From positions 58,788-122,787 of the forward strand of contig DHQB01000017.1 of NCBI GenBank assembly GCA_002410065.1: a stretch of DNA of 64,000 nucleotides. The letters run 5' to 3'. The DNA comes from Bacteroidales bacterium UBA5349 (GTDB lineage Bacteria; Bacteroidota; Bacteroidia; Bacteroidales; Tenuifilaceae). The translations under genes and the position numbers were made by a program. Of this stretch, positions 26,020-34,719 are shown piece by piece. The notes under the pieces were generated by a model, which was not told the origin of the DNA, did no database searches, and saw only the letters and a program-made list of their open reading frames with translations. Position 1 is the stretch's first letter, and every line of letters begins with the position of its first letter.

Positions 26020-27084
26020 ATGGAAAAAACGAAACTATTTGCCAGCACTTTTCTTCACGATCTTAAAAATTTGCATACCGCTTATTTTGCGTTGGTTATG
26101 GCCACGGGAATTGTATCTATTGCTGCCCATAACTACAATTTCTTCTTTGTCTCGAAGTTCCTTTTTCATCTCAATATTGGGGCTTACCTCTTTCTTTCTG
26201 CTATGTACATTCTGCGGGTGATATTTTACTTCCCCAGTTTTAGTGCTGATGCCAGCGACCACGCAAAAAGCCCTGGGTTACTTACTTTTGTGGCTGGAAG
26301 TTGTGTATTAGGCAGCCAATTTGTTATTATTTTAGAGAACTTTCAGATTGCTACCCTTCTGTTTTATACTGGGGCAATTGCTTGGTTAGCAATTATTTAT
26401 ACAGTATTTACTTCACTAACCGTAAAGAAGGAAAAGCCCGCAATTAACAATGCCATAAGCGGGGTGTGGTTGCTCATTATCGTGTCCACCCAATCGGTTT
26501 CCATTCTGGGTGCTCAATTAGCCAATTATCTACCATTTAATCATGAACAAACTCTCTTCTTTTCGCTTATCATGTTTCTTTGCGGGTGCATGTTCTACAT
26601 TATTGTGATAACGCTTATTGTTTACCGCATGTCGTTTTTTAGCATGAAGGCTGAAGAATTTGCCCCACCCTACTGGATTAATATGGGGGCCGTAGCTATT
26701 TCCACCTTAGCAGGATCAACCCTAATATTAAATGCACCTAGCTTTGAATTGCTCACATCTATTCTTCCTTTCCTAAAGGGATTTACACTCTTTTACTGGG
26801 CAATAGGTACTTGGTGGATACCACTAATTGTAATACTTGGCATTTGGCGGCACATTTTTAAACAACTTCCTTTAAAATATCACCCTCAATATTGGGGAAT
26901 GATATTCCCCATGGGTATGTACACCGTATGCACTTTTAAACTTTCACAAGCGCTGGGTCTTCCCTTTCTTATGGCTATACCTTCTTTTTTTGTATACATC
27001 GCCATTGTTGCATGGGGTATAGCTGCCGCTGGGATGTTTTATAGTATTGGTCGAGATTATTTATTTGTGAGTAAACACGCATAG
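26020..27084 (+). CDS. SLAC1/TehA (TDT) family anion channel or transporter
   Basis: 354 residues with about ten hydrophobic helices. FALVMATGIVSIAAHNYN near residues 23-41 is the conserved first helix, followed by regular helices to FFVYIAIVAWGIAAAGMFYSIG. The family includes TehA (tellurite/dicarboxylate) and the plant SLAC1 channels, which conduct nitrate and chloride. It lies 286 bases upstream of narG on the same strand, and no NarK-type nitrate/nitrite transporter occurs in the window. A nitrate/nitrite channel role is inferred from that context only. Confidence 0.83.
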   Translation: MEKTKLFASTFLHDLKNLHTAYFALVMATGIVSIAAHNYNFFFVSKFLFHLNIGAYLFLSAMYILRVIFYFPSFSADASDHAKSPGLLTFVAGSCVLGSQFVIILENFQIATLLFYTGAIAWLAIIYTVFTSLTVKKEKPAINNAISGVWLLIIVSTQSVSILGAQLANYLPFNHEQTLFFSLIMFLCGCMFYIIVITLIVYRMSFFSMKAEEFAPPYWINMGAVAISTLAGSTLILNAPSFELLTSILPFLKGFTLFYWAIGTWWIPLIVILGIWRHIFKQLPLKYHPQYWGMIFPMGMYTVCTFKLSQALGLPFLMAIPSFFVYIAIVAWGIAAAGMFYSIGRDYLFVSKHA

Positions 27085-27265
27085 TCACTATTAGCATATG
27101 AGATAGGAGTGCTTTTTCAGATAAAATAGATGATTTCCATAAATAATTCTTGGTTCTGAGTTTTATAAATAATTATCGATTAAGGCTCTCGAGGCATTGT
27201 GGGTAAAAGGTTTCAGCAATACGACTTAATTTAGACCAATATTAAATTGCTAAACTTACTGATTG

Positions 27266-27275
27266 ATTGGCCAAT
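27266..27275. promoter_or_regulatory. Candidate operator upstream of narG
   Basis: ATTGGCCAAT is a perfect 10-base palindrome about 26 bases upstream of the narG promoter hexamer. No known regulator is assigned; it does not match the FNR consensus. Confidence 0.3.
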
Positions 27276-27291
27276 AACATAGGTTTTCGAC

Positions 27292-27320
27292 TTGACACCA
27301 TTACCTGTTTTTAGTATTTT
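27292..27320 (+). promoter_or_regulatory. narG promoter candidate
   Basis: TTGACA (27292-27297), 17 bases, TATTTT (27315-27320) reads as a proteobacterial sigma-70 promoter. It also fits TTG-N20-TA with a poor -7 box (TATTTTAA). Transcription would start near 27327, leaving a ~44-base leader before the ATG at 27371. Confidence 0.4.
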
Positions 27321-27370
27321 AACGCCGTCAAAGTTTCAGTTTACAGCTATATCACTAAATATAACTCCTT

Positions 27371-30300
27371 ATGAGCCTACTCAATAAACTCATTTACTTT
27401 AGCAAAGAGGCCACTGTAAGCCCCGATAAACATGTGGTTACAACCGACACGCCCCGCGAATGGGAAAGCTTTTATCGCAACCGTTGGCAATTTGATAAAG
27501 TGGTGCGATCTACACACGGGGTAAACTGCACAGGCTCCTGCTCGTGGAAGATATTTGTAAAAAACGGATTAGTTACTTGGGAAATCCAAAGTACCGACTA
27601 CCCCGAAACCCGTCACGACCTTCCAAACCATGAGCCCCGAGGTTGTCCCCGAGGTGCAAGTTACTCGTGGTATCTTTATAGCGCCAACCGGGTAAAGTAC
27701 CCCATGATAAGGGGTACGCTTGCCAAGGCTTATCGTAAGGCAAAAGAAACTCACAAAGATCCCGTGGTTGCTTGGGGAAGCATTATGGATAATGCTGAAA
27801 CGCGAAGTGCTTATATCAAAGAGCGAGGACTGGGTGGACTTATTCGTCTTGACTGGAATGAGGCGCAAGAGATTATTGCTGCAGCAAACATCTATACAGT
27901 CAAAAAATATGGACCCGATCGTCTAGCCGGTTTTACACCCATACCAGCCATGTCAATGGTTAGCTACTCCTCGGGAACTCGATATTTGAGTTTGATGGGC
28001 GGAACCGTGCTGAGTTTTTACGATTTTTATTGCGATTTACCGCCCGCATCTCCTCAAACTTGGGGCGAACAGACCGACGTGCCCGAGAGTGCCGACTGGT
28101 ACAACTCCTCGTTTTTAATGATTTGGGGCTCCAATGTACCCGTTACACGTACACCAGATGCTCCCTTCTACACACAAGTGCGTTACAAAGGAACCAAAAC
28201 AATCAATATATCACCCGATTTTAACGAAGCGGCAAAATTTGCAGACCTTTGGATAAAACCCAAACAGGGCACCGATGCCGCATTGGGTATGGCCATGGGG
28301 CACGTAATTCTCAAGGAGTTTTATCTGGAGAAAAAAACTCCCTATTTTGAGAAGTACGCAAAGCAATACACCGACCTTCCGTTTTTGGTAAAAATTGAGA
28401 AAAAGGGCAACCAATTTGTGGCTGGAAGAGTTGTTAGGGCAAGCGATTTGGGTGCTAAAATGGCTAAGGTTGAAAATGCCGATTGGAAACCAGTAGTAAT
28501 CGACGAACTTAGCAATGAGTTGGTTATTCCCAATGGTACCATTGGCTCGCGCTGGGACAAGAGCAAAAAATGGAATTTAGAACCTGTGAATTCCGCAACA
28601 GGTAAAGACATCTCACCAAAACTCTCTTTTGTAGATGGATATGATGAGGTAGTGGAAGTGGCTTTTCCCTATTTTGGTGGCGACGACTACAAGCATGAGC
28701 ATTTTAATGCCACATCGCACGAGGAGATTATAAATAGAAAAATACCGGTGCGCAAATCGCCTGATGGTAAGTTTATGTACTGCACCGTATTTGATTTAAC
28801 AATAGCGAATTATGGTCTGTCGTTAGGGTTGAAAGGAGAACCAGCTTCTCCCGATTATTCAGAAGATGCTCCCTATACCCCTGCATGGCAAGAAAAAATT
28901 ACGGGCGTTCCAGCATCACATATAATTTCCACAGCTCGTCAGTTTGCCGAGAATGCTGAAAAGACTGAAGGCAAATCAATGATTATCATAGGTTGCGGTG
29001 TAAACCAATGGTACCATACCGATATGATATACCGAAGCGCCATTAATATGTTGGTGTTTTGTGGTTGCATTGGGCAATCGGGTGGAGGATGGTCGCACTA
29101 TGTGGGACAAGAAAAACTACGCCCGCAAACCGGTTGGACACCTCTTGCTTTTGGACTTGACTGGAACCGTCCGCCACGCCATATGAATGCTACTTCCTAT
29201 TTCTATATGCACACCGATCAGTGGCGTTACGAGAAGGTAGGTTTAACAGAATTAATTTCACCCTTAGCCAACAAAGAGGAATGGGGTAAAATGTCGGTGA
29301 TTGATTGCAACGTAAAAGCCGAGCGGATGGGCTGGCTACCTTCAAGCCCACAGTTAAACGATAATCCCATAAATCTAGCCAAACAGGCTGCCGACGAGGG
29401 TAAGGAAATCAAATCATTTATCACAGAAAAACTAAAGAGTAAAAAACTTAGTATTGCTTCTGAAGATCCTGATGATCCCAAAAACTTCCCTAGGAACATG
29501 TTTATTTGGCGTTCGAACCTATTGGCCTCTAGTGCCAAAGGGATGGAGTATTTTATGAAGCACTTACTGGGCGCTCAAAACAGTGTGCTTGGAAATGATT
29601 TAAAGGTAAATGGGGGGCAACTTCCGCGCGAGGTAAAGTGGCACGATAAGGGCCCAGAAGGAAAACTGGATTTACTGGTAACCCTCGATTTCAGGATGTC
29701 AACCTCAGCCCTGCACTCCGATATTATATTACCCGCCGCAACATGGTACGAAAAGAATGACCTTAGTACCACTGACATGCATCCGTTTATCCACCCATTT
29801 TCCAACGCTGTGGATCCCGCTTGGGAGGCGCGCACCGACTGGGATATATTTAAAGGGTTAGCCAAAAAAGTATCAGAGCTTTCCCCTGGACATCTTGGGA
29901 AAGAAAAGGATGTGGTATTACTACCCATGCAGCACGACTCACCCATGGAACTTTCTGAAACTGCCTATGCGCAAGATTGGAAAGAAACTGACATTGAGTT
30001 GAAGCCCGGTAGGAACATGCCCGATATTATTGAGGTAACCCGTGATTATCCCGAAACCTACCAACGGTTTACAACCCTAGGACCACTAATGGAAAAATTA
30101 GGAAACGGAGGAAAAGGGATTAGCTGGGATACAAAAAAAGAGGTTGAACTCTTGAAAAAGTTGAACAAAACCTCTAAAAATATTGGCGAAACCAATGGAC
30201 TAGCCAAAATTGAAACCGATATTCAAGCATCGGAAATGATTTTGACCCTTGCACCTGAAACCAACGGAAAAGTGGCGGTAAAAGCTTGGAAAGCATTGGA

Positions 30301-31099
30301 AGAGATAACGGGTCGAAAACATACTCACCTAGCCGCTTCGCGTGAGGATGAGCAAATTCGGTTCAAGGATTTACTTCATCAACCCCGAAAAATCATCACT
30401 TCGCCCATTTGGAGCGGGGTCGAATCGCATGAGGTCTCTTACAATGCAGGATATACCAACGTGCACGAACTTATCCCTTGGCGTACCCTCACAGGCAGGC
30501 AATCGCTCTACCAAGATCATCCGTGGATGATTGCCTTTGGTGAAAATTTGGTATGCTATAAACCACCAATCGACACTAAATCGCTTAATGGGTTAATAGA
30601 AAAGATGGGGGACAAGGATAAATGCATGATCATTAATATGATGACCCCACATAATAAGTGGACAATCCACTCCACATGGTCGGATAACCTGTTGATGCTT
30701 ACCCTAGGACGTGGAGGACCTGTGGCGTGGTTGAGCGAGGATGATGCAAAAAAATTGGATTTAATAGATAACGATTGGGTTGAGGTGTTTAACCAAAACG
30801 GAGCAACGGTTGTTCGATTAGTGGTATCGCAACGAGTACCCAATGGAGCGCTTATTATGTACCACAATCAGGAGCGAACGGTGAATATGCCCGTTAGTCA
30901 GGTTACCGGAAACCGTGGAGGTGTGCACAACTCCGTATCGCGACTTTGCCTAAAGCCCACTCACATGATTGGCGGATACGCACAATTGAGCTATGGACTT
31001 AACTATTACGGTACCATTGGTGCCAACCGAGATGAGTTTGTGATTATCCGTAAACTCGACAAGGTTGAGTGGAATGACGAACCCATTGAAGAATCTTAA
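27371..31099 (+). CDS. narG: Respiratory nitrate reductase, alpha subunit
   Basis: 1242 residues, nearly the length of E. coli NarG. This catalytic Mo-bis-MGD subunit reduces nitrate on the cytoplasmic face. Residue numbers of key ligands coincide with E. coli: His49, Cys53, Cys57 and Cys92 for the FS0 [4Fe-4S] cluster (STHGVNCTGSCSWK and GCPRGA) and Asp222 for Mo (FYCDLPPASPQ). The match runs almost unbroken through GCVGQSGGGW-like GCIGQSGGGWSHYVGQEKL, SDIILPAATWYEK and TPHNKWTIHSTWSDN. Alpha, beta, delta and gamma genes follow in canonical order with spacings of 11, 2 and 46 bases. Confidence 0.98.
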   Translation: MSLLNKLIYFSKEATVSPDKHVVTTDTPREWESFYRNRWQFDKVVRSTHGVNCTGSCSWKIFVKNGLVTWEIQSTDYPETRHDLPNHEPRGCPRGASYSWYLYSANRVKYPMIRGTLAKAYRKAKETHKDPVVAWGSIMDNAETRSAYIKERGLGGLIRLDWNEAQEIIAAANIYTVKKYGPDRLAGFTPIPAMSMVSYSSGTRYLSLMGGTVLSFYDFYCDLPPASPQTWGEQTDVPESADWYNSSFLMIWGSNVPVTRTPDAPFYTQVRYKGTKTINISPDFNEAAKFADLWIKPKQGTDAALGMAMGHVILKEFYLEKKTPYFEKYAKQYTDLPFLVKIEKKGNQFVAGRVVRASDLGAKMAKVENADWKPVVIDELSNELVIPNGTIGSRWDKSKKWNLEPVNSATGKDISPKLSFVDGYDEVVEVAFPYFGGDDYKHEHFNATSHEEIINRKIPVRKSPDGKFMYCTVFDLTIANYGLSLGLKGEPASPDYSEDAPYTPAWQEKITGVPASHIISTARQFAENAEKTEGKSMIIIGCGVNQWYHTDMIYRSAINMLVFCGCIGQSGGGWSHYVGQEKLRPQTGWTPLAFGLDWNRPPRHMNATSYFYMHTDQWRYEKVGLTELISPLANKEEWGKMSVIDCNVKAERMGWLPSSPQLNDNPINLAKQAADEGKEIKSFITEKLKSKKLSIASEDPDDPKNFPRNMFIWRSNLLASSAKGMEYFMKHLLGAQNSVLGNDLKVNGGQLPREVKWHDKGPEGKLDLLVTLDFRMSTSALHSDIILPAATWYEKNDLSTTDMHPFIHPFSNAVDPAWEARTDWDIFKGLAKKVSELSPGHLGKEKDVVLLPMQHDSPMELSETAYAQDWKETDIELKPGRNMPDIIEVTRDYPETYQRFTTLGPLMEKLGNGGKGISWDTKKEVELLKKLNKTSKNIGETNGLAKIETDIQASEMILTLAPETNGKVAVKAWKALEEITGRKHTHLAASREDEQIRFKDLLHQPRKIITSPIWSGVESHEVSYNAGYTNVHELIPWRTLTGRQSLYQDHPWMIAFGENLVCYKPPIDTKSLNGLIEKMGDKDKCMIINMMTPHNKWTIHSTWSDNLLMLTLGRGGPVAWLSEDDAKKLDLIDNDWVEVFNQNGATVVRLVVSQRVPNGALIMYHNQERTVNMPVSQVTGNRGGVHNSVSRLCLKPTHMIGGYAQLSYGLNYYGTIGANRDEFVIIRKLDKVEWNDEPIEES

Positions 31100-31110
31100 A
31101 CTAAACCATC

Positions 31111-32595
31111 ATGCAAATACGCGCACAAATAGCAATGGTTATGAATCTGGACAAGTGTATTGGCTGTCACACCTGTTCGGTAACCTGCAAAAACGTATGG
31201 ACCTCACGCAAAGGCGTGGAGTACGTATGGTTTAATAACGTAGAGACCAAGCCTGGCATAGGCTATCCCGATGAGTGGGAAAATCAGGAAAGGTGGAAGG
31301 GTGGCTGGAAACTTGACAGAAGTAGACTTACCCCTAAAATGGGGAGTAAACTTGGCATCATGAAAAATATTTTTGCCAGTCCAACCATGCCCCTAATCGA
31401 CGATTATTACGAGCCTTTTACGTTTAACTATTCCATATTACATAAGGGTTCAAAATTCAAAACCCCACCAACAGCCCGGCCGCACTCAATTATTAGCGGT
31501 AAGGTGATGGATAAAATAGAAAAAACGCCCAACTGGGAGGATGATCTTGGTGGCGAATTTGTAAAACGTAGTAAGGATGTGAATTTCAAGAATGTTCCTA
31601 AGGATATTTACAGCGAGTTTGAAAATTCGTTTATCATGTATCTTCCTCGTATCTGTGAGCATTGTTTGAATCCTACTTGCGTGGCGGTTTGCCCGTCGGG
31701 CGCCATATATAAACGTGAGGAGGATGGTATTGTGCTTATCGATCAGGATAAATGTCGCGGATGGCGACAGTGCGTAAGCGGTTGCCCCTACAAAAAGGTG
31801 TATTTTAACTGGCAAACCCATAAATCGGAAAAGTGTACATTTTGCTACCCACGTATTGAGGCGGGCGAATCAACCATATGTAGTGAATCGTGTGTGGGTA
31901 GGTTACGCTACATTGGCATAATGCTTTACGATGCTGATAAAATAAAAGAGGCTGCCTCAACGGCCAATGAAACAGATTTATACGAAGAGCACCTAGGTCT
32001 TTTTCTCGATCCTCACGATCCTAAAGTAATAGCCGAAGCCCTAAAACAAGGAATTCCGCAAAGCGTATTGGATGCAGCAGCAGTATCGCCCATTTATAAG
32101 ATGGCCATTGAGTGGAAGGTTGCCTTTCCGTTGCATCCAGAGTACCGCACATTACCAATGGTTTGGTATGTACCGCCACTCTCGCCAATACAAGCGGCTG
32201 TGGAAAGTCAAACCATGGGCATGAATGGTATACTACCCGATGTTGATGATATGCGAATTTCGCATAAATACCTAGCAAACCTGTTTACGGCAGGTGACGA
32301 AAAACCTGTAAAGGAGGCACTTAAACGCATGCTGGCCATGCGAGCCTATATGCGAAGCAAAACGGTTGATAAGGAGATAAACACTAAGGTTTTAGAAGGA
32401 ACAGGACTTACCCCTGAGCAAACAGAAAAGATGTATCACCTTATGGCTATTGCCAACTACGAGGATCGGTTTGTTATACCCACCAGCCATAGGGAGGAGG
32501 CTAAAAATGCCTATAAACTTCAGTCCGAAGGTGGTTATCCAGACGGAGAAGACCCTGATTCCGAGAAATTTAGAAACTTATTTGGAGGCTTTTAA
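31111..32595 (+). CDS. narH: Respiratory nitrate reductase, beta (iron-sulfur) subunit
   Basis: 494 residues. Four cysteine groups are intact: CIGCHTCSVTCKNVW, CEHCLNPTCVAVCPSG, CRGWRQCVSGCPYKK and CTFCYPRIEAG with later CSESCVG. The Trp in CRGWRQC marks the [3Fe-4S] cluster as in E. coli NarH. It passes electrons from the heme subunit NarI to NarG. Slightly shorter at the C-terminus than the ~512-residue enterobacterial protein. Confidence 0.98.
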   Translation: MQIRAQIAMVMNLDKCIGCHTCSVTCKNVWTSRKGVEYVWFNNVETKPGIGYPDEWENQERWKGGWKLDRSRLTPKMGSKLGIMKNIFASPTMPLIDDYYEPFTFNYSILHKGSKFKTPPTARPHSIISGKVMDKIEKTPNWEDDLGGEFVKRSKDVNFKNVPKDIYSEFENSFIMYLPRICEHCLNPTCVAVCPSGAIYKREEDGIVLIDQDKCRGWRQCVSGCPYKKVYFNWQTHKSEKCTFCYPRIEAGESTICSESCVGRLRYIGIMLYDADKIKEAASTANETDLYEEHLGLFLDPHDPKVIAEALKQGIPQSVLDAAAVSPIYKMAIEWKVAFPLHPEYRTLPMVWYVPPLSPIQAAVESQTMGMNGILPDVDDMRISHKYLANLFTAGDEKPVKEALKRMLAMRAYMRSKTVDKEINTKVLEGTGLTPEQTEKMYHLMAIANYEDRFVIPTSHREEAKNAYKLQSEGGYPDGEDPDSEKFRNLFGGF

Positions 32596-32597
32596 TT

Positions 32598-33224
32598 ATG
32601 ATAAAATCCTATAAAATATTATCGCTTTTACTTTCATATCCAAATAAAGAATTGCAAGGTTTTTTGGATGAGGCAGAAAATGAGCTAATTGAAGAGGCCC
32701 TACTTTCTGAAGAGATGATAAAGGGAGTAGCAACGTTTTGCCAGAATTTTGCCAAAGCAGACCTCACCGATTGGCAAGCAGAATATGTGCAACTTTTTGA
32801 TTACTCAAGGAGCGTTTCACTTCATCTATTTGAGCATGTGCAGGGCGATTCGAGGGATAGAGGTCCGGCAATGGTTGATTTAATGGAGTTTTACCAGAAG
32901 AGTGAAATGAAGTTAACCACCAACGAGTTACCTGATTACATTCCTGCGTTTTTGGAATTTCTCTCTACACTTGAAGTGGCAAAATCGGCTGAACTATTAG
33001 GAGATACCATAAATATTATGGATAAGATTAATGTGGCACTTAGCGAAAAGGATAATCCATACAGTCATCTCTTTAAGGCAATTATTTCTCTATCGGCAAA
33101 AGCACCAAATAAAGCCATTACTTACGAAATGATTAAGAATGAAAAGCCAATGGATTTGGATGCTGAATATGAGGAAACGCCAGTAACTTTTGGCGGATGC
33201 AAAGGGTGTGAAACTTCTATTTAA
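32598..33224 (+). CDS. narJ: Nitrate reductase delta subunit, assembly chaperone
   Basis: 208 residues, all-helical TorD-like fold. YKILSLLLSYPNKELQ at the N-terminus and DWQAEYVQLFDYSRSVSLHLFEHVQGDSRDRGPAMVDL near 55-92 (quoted in pieces of the family motif) identify NarJ. It helps insert Mo cofactor and Fe-S clusters into NarG and is not part of the final enzyme. It starts two bases after the narH stop. The C-terminal GGCKGCET is a cysteine-bearing tail. Confidence 0.93.
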   Translation: MIKSYKILSLLLSYPNKELQGFLDEAENELIEEALLSEEMIKGVATFCQNFAKADLTDWQAEYVQLFDYSRSVSLHLFEHVQGDSRDRGPAMVDLMEFYQKSEMKLTTNELPDYIPAFLEFLSTLEVAKSAELLGDTINIMDKINVALSEKDNPYSHLFKAIISLSAKAPNKAITYEMIKNEKPMDLDAEYEETPVTFGGCKGCETSI

Positions 33225-33270
33225 GAGTAAACTTAAAGCTTTGAGTGCTTAAAATATAAAATTTACAACT

Positions 33271-33948
33271 ATGGCTTACTATATCAACAACTTCTTATTC
33301 ACTTACCTGCCCCACATTGCTCTTGCAGTAATGGTTTTTGGACTTATCACTCGGCTAGTTATGGCCAATAAAACTATTCAGGCCGAATCTACACAGCTAT
33401 TAACCGATAGGAAGGTTATACTTGGAAGCAATCTGTTTCATGTGGGTATTATCTTTGTTTTCTTTGGGCACCTTACGCTTTTTATCCCCGAAGAACTTTA
33501 CCATTTAATAATGACCACAGAAACCAAGCGCCTAATTGCACTATCGATAGGCTCATTTTTTGGCACTATGGCCATTGTGGGAATGTCTATTCTAATTACA
33601 CGGCGCTTTTTCTCGCCCCGCATAAGCTACCAGAGTAGTTTTGCAGATTACTTTATTCTAATCTTACTTTTTGTTGAGGCAGGACTAGGGATAAGTGCTG
33701 TTGTTGGAACAGCAACCTCGTCCATAGAGCAATATGCAGCACTTGGCGAATGGGCTCAGGCAGTTGTTACTTTTCAGCCCAATGCGGGTGATCTATTAGC
33801 CGATCATACCATACAGTATAAAATGCACATTGTAACAGGATTTTTTATTTTTATAATCTTCCCCTTTACCAAACTGGTGCATATGTTGGTGTTACCCTAC
33901 ACCTATTTTTTAAGAAAGGGATATCAGCTGGTGCGAAGAAGAAAATAA
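33271..33948 (+). CDS. narI: Respiratory nitrate reductase, gamma (cytochrome b) subunit
   Basis: 225 residues with five membrane helices. Heme b ligands can be placed at His57 and His67 (LFHVGIIFVFFGH) and His186 and His204 (YKMHIVTGFFIF, TKLVHMLVLP), matching the E. coli arrangement. It oxidises quinol on the periplasmic side and sends electrons to NarH, completing the NarGHI loop. Starts 46 bases after narJ. Confidence 0.95.
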   Translation: MAYYINNFLFTYLPHIALAVMVFGLITRLVMANKTIQAESTQLLTDRKVILGSNLFHVGIIFVFFGHLTLFIPEELYHLIMTTETKRLIALSIGSFFGTMAIVGMSILITRRFFSPRISYQSSFADYFILILLFVEAGLGISAVVGTATSSIEQYAALGEWAQAVVTFQPNAGDLLADHTIQYKMHIVTGFFIFIIFPFTKLVHMLVLPYTYFLRKGYQLVRRRK

Positions 33949-34117
33949 TATTTCTTTCTAAAGCAATCCCTTTAGGTGTTTGACTAGAATAATTTTTGGA
34001 ACGTTTAAGTTTTATCAAACTATTTTCTTGCTACCTCAAGTGAGATTATAACCCAGATACTCTATCGAACATCTTTAAATGTTAACTCCCTTGATGAGAT
34101 TAAATAGGATAATTCTT

Positions 34118-34125
34118 TATTTTTG
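34118..34125 (+). promoter_or_regulatory. -7 box upstream of the DsrE-like gene
   Basis: TATTTTTG, an exact TAnnTTTG match, 81 bases before the ATG. The nearest TTG (34091-34093) is 24 bases away, longer than consensus. Confidence 0.4.
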
Positions 34126-34206
34126 CGTGTGCAGTAACTATAAATATGCAATACTGCCAATTATTTATTATCATTAAAACACTGTAACTAACAATATCAT
34201 AAAGAA

Positions 34207-34563
34207 ATGAAAATACTAATTATTTTTAACCGCGAACCATACGACAATACAGATGTAACTTGGAACGGCCTAAGACTTGCCGAGACATTAAGAAAAAACG
34301 GGCACGAAGTAAGGATTTTTCTAATGAATGATTCCGTTGATATGGCAAGGGATGCATGTAAACCGCCAGAAGGTTACGACCAAGACTTATCGCAGATGCT
34401 AAAGGCCTTAATTGCCAACAATGTTTCAGTAAAAGTATGCGGAACGTGTATGGCACGTTGCGGTATCTATAAAAACCACCCCTACTTTGAGGGTGCAGCA
34501 AAATCAACTATGGGGGAGTTGGCCGAATGGGTAACCGACAGCGATAAGGTTTTAACGTTTTAA
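34207..34563 (+). CDS. DsrE/DsrF-like sulfur-relay family protein
   Basis: 118 residues of DsrE-like fold: MKILIIFNREPYDNTDVTWNG at the start, then NGHEVRIFLMNDSVDMARD, and VKVCGTCMARCGI near 78-90 with cysteines that could carry persulfide. Found beside nar genes, it may be linked to sulfur or redox transfer, but the gene has its own promoter box and terminator and so is a single-gene unit. Confidence 0.8.
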   Translation: MKILIIFNREPYDNTDVTWNGLRLAETLRKNGHEVRIFLMNDSVDMARDACKPPEGYDQDLSQMLKALIANNVSVKVCGTCMARCGIYKNHPYFEGAAKSTMGELAEWVTDSDKVLTF

Positions 34564-34644
34564 AACAGAACTCACCCTATTCGACTCTAATAGAAAATTT
34601 GCAAAGAATACTGCAATTCGAATATTGTTAGACCCGAATATTTA

Positions 34645-34683
34645 GCAAAAAAAGGGGGTGGATTATCTCCACCCCTTTTTTTA
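34645..34683. terminator. Bidirectional intrinsic terminator
   Basis: AAAAAGGGGGTGG and CCACCCCTTTTT flank a short ATTATCT loop, with A and T runs on both sides. It serves both the DsrE-like gene (plus strand) and fhs (minus strand), which converge here. Confidence 0.85.
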
Positions 34684-34719
34684 TGATATTATATGCTTTG
34701 GTTATAAAAAAACAAAGCA

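Noticed and set aside
27085..27370. FNR site (TTGAT-N4-ATCAA) upstream of narG
   Set aside because: No match with two good half-sites was found.
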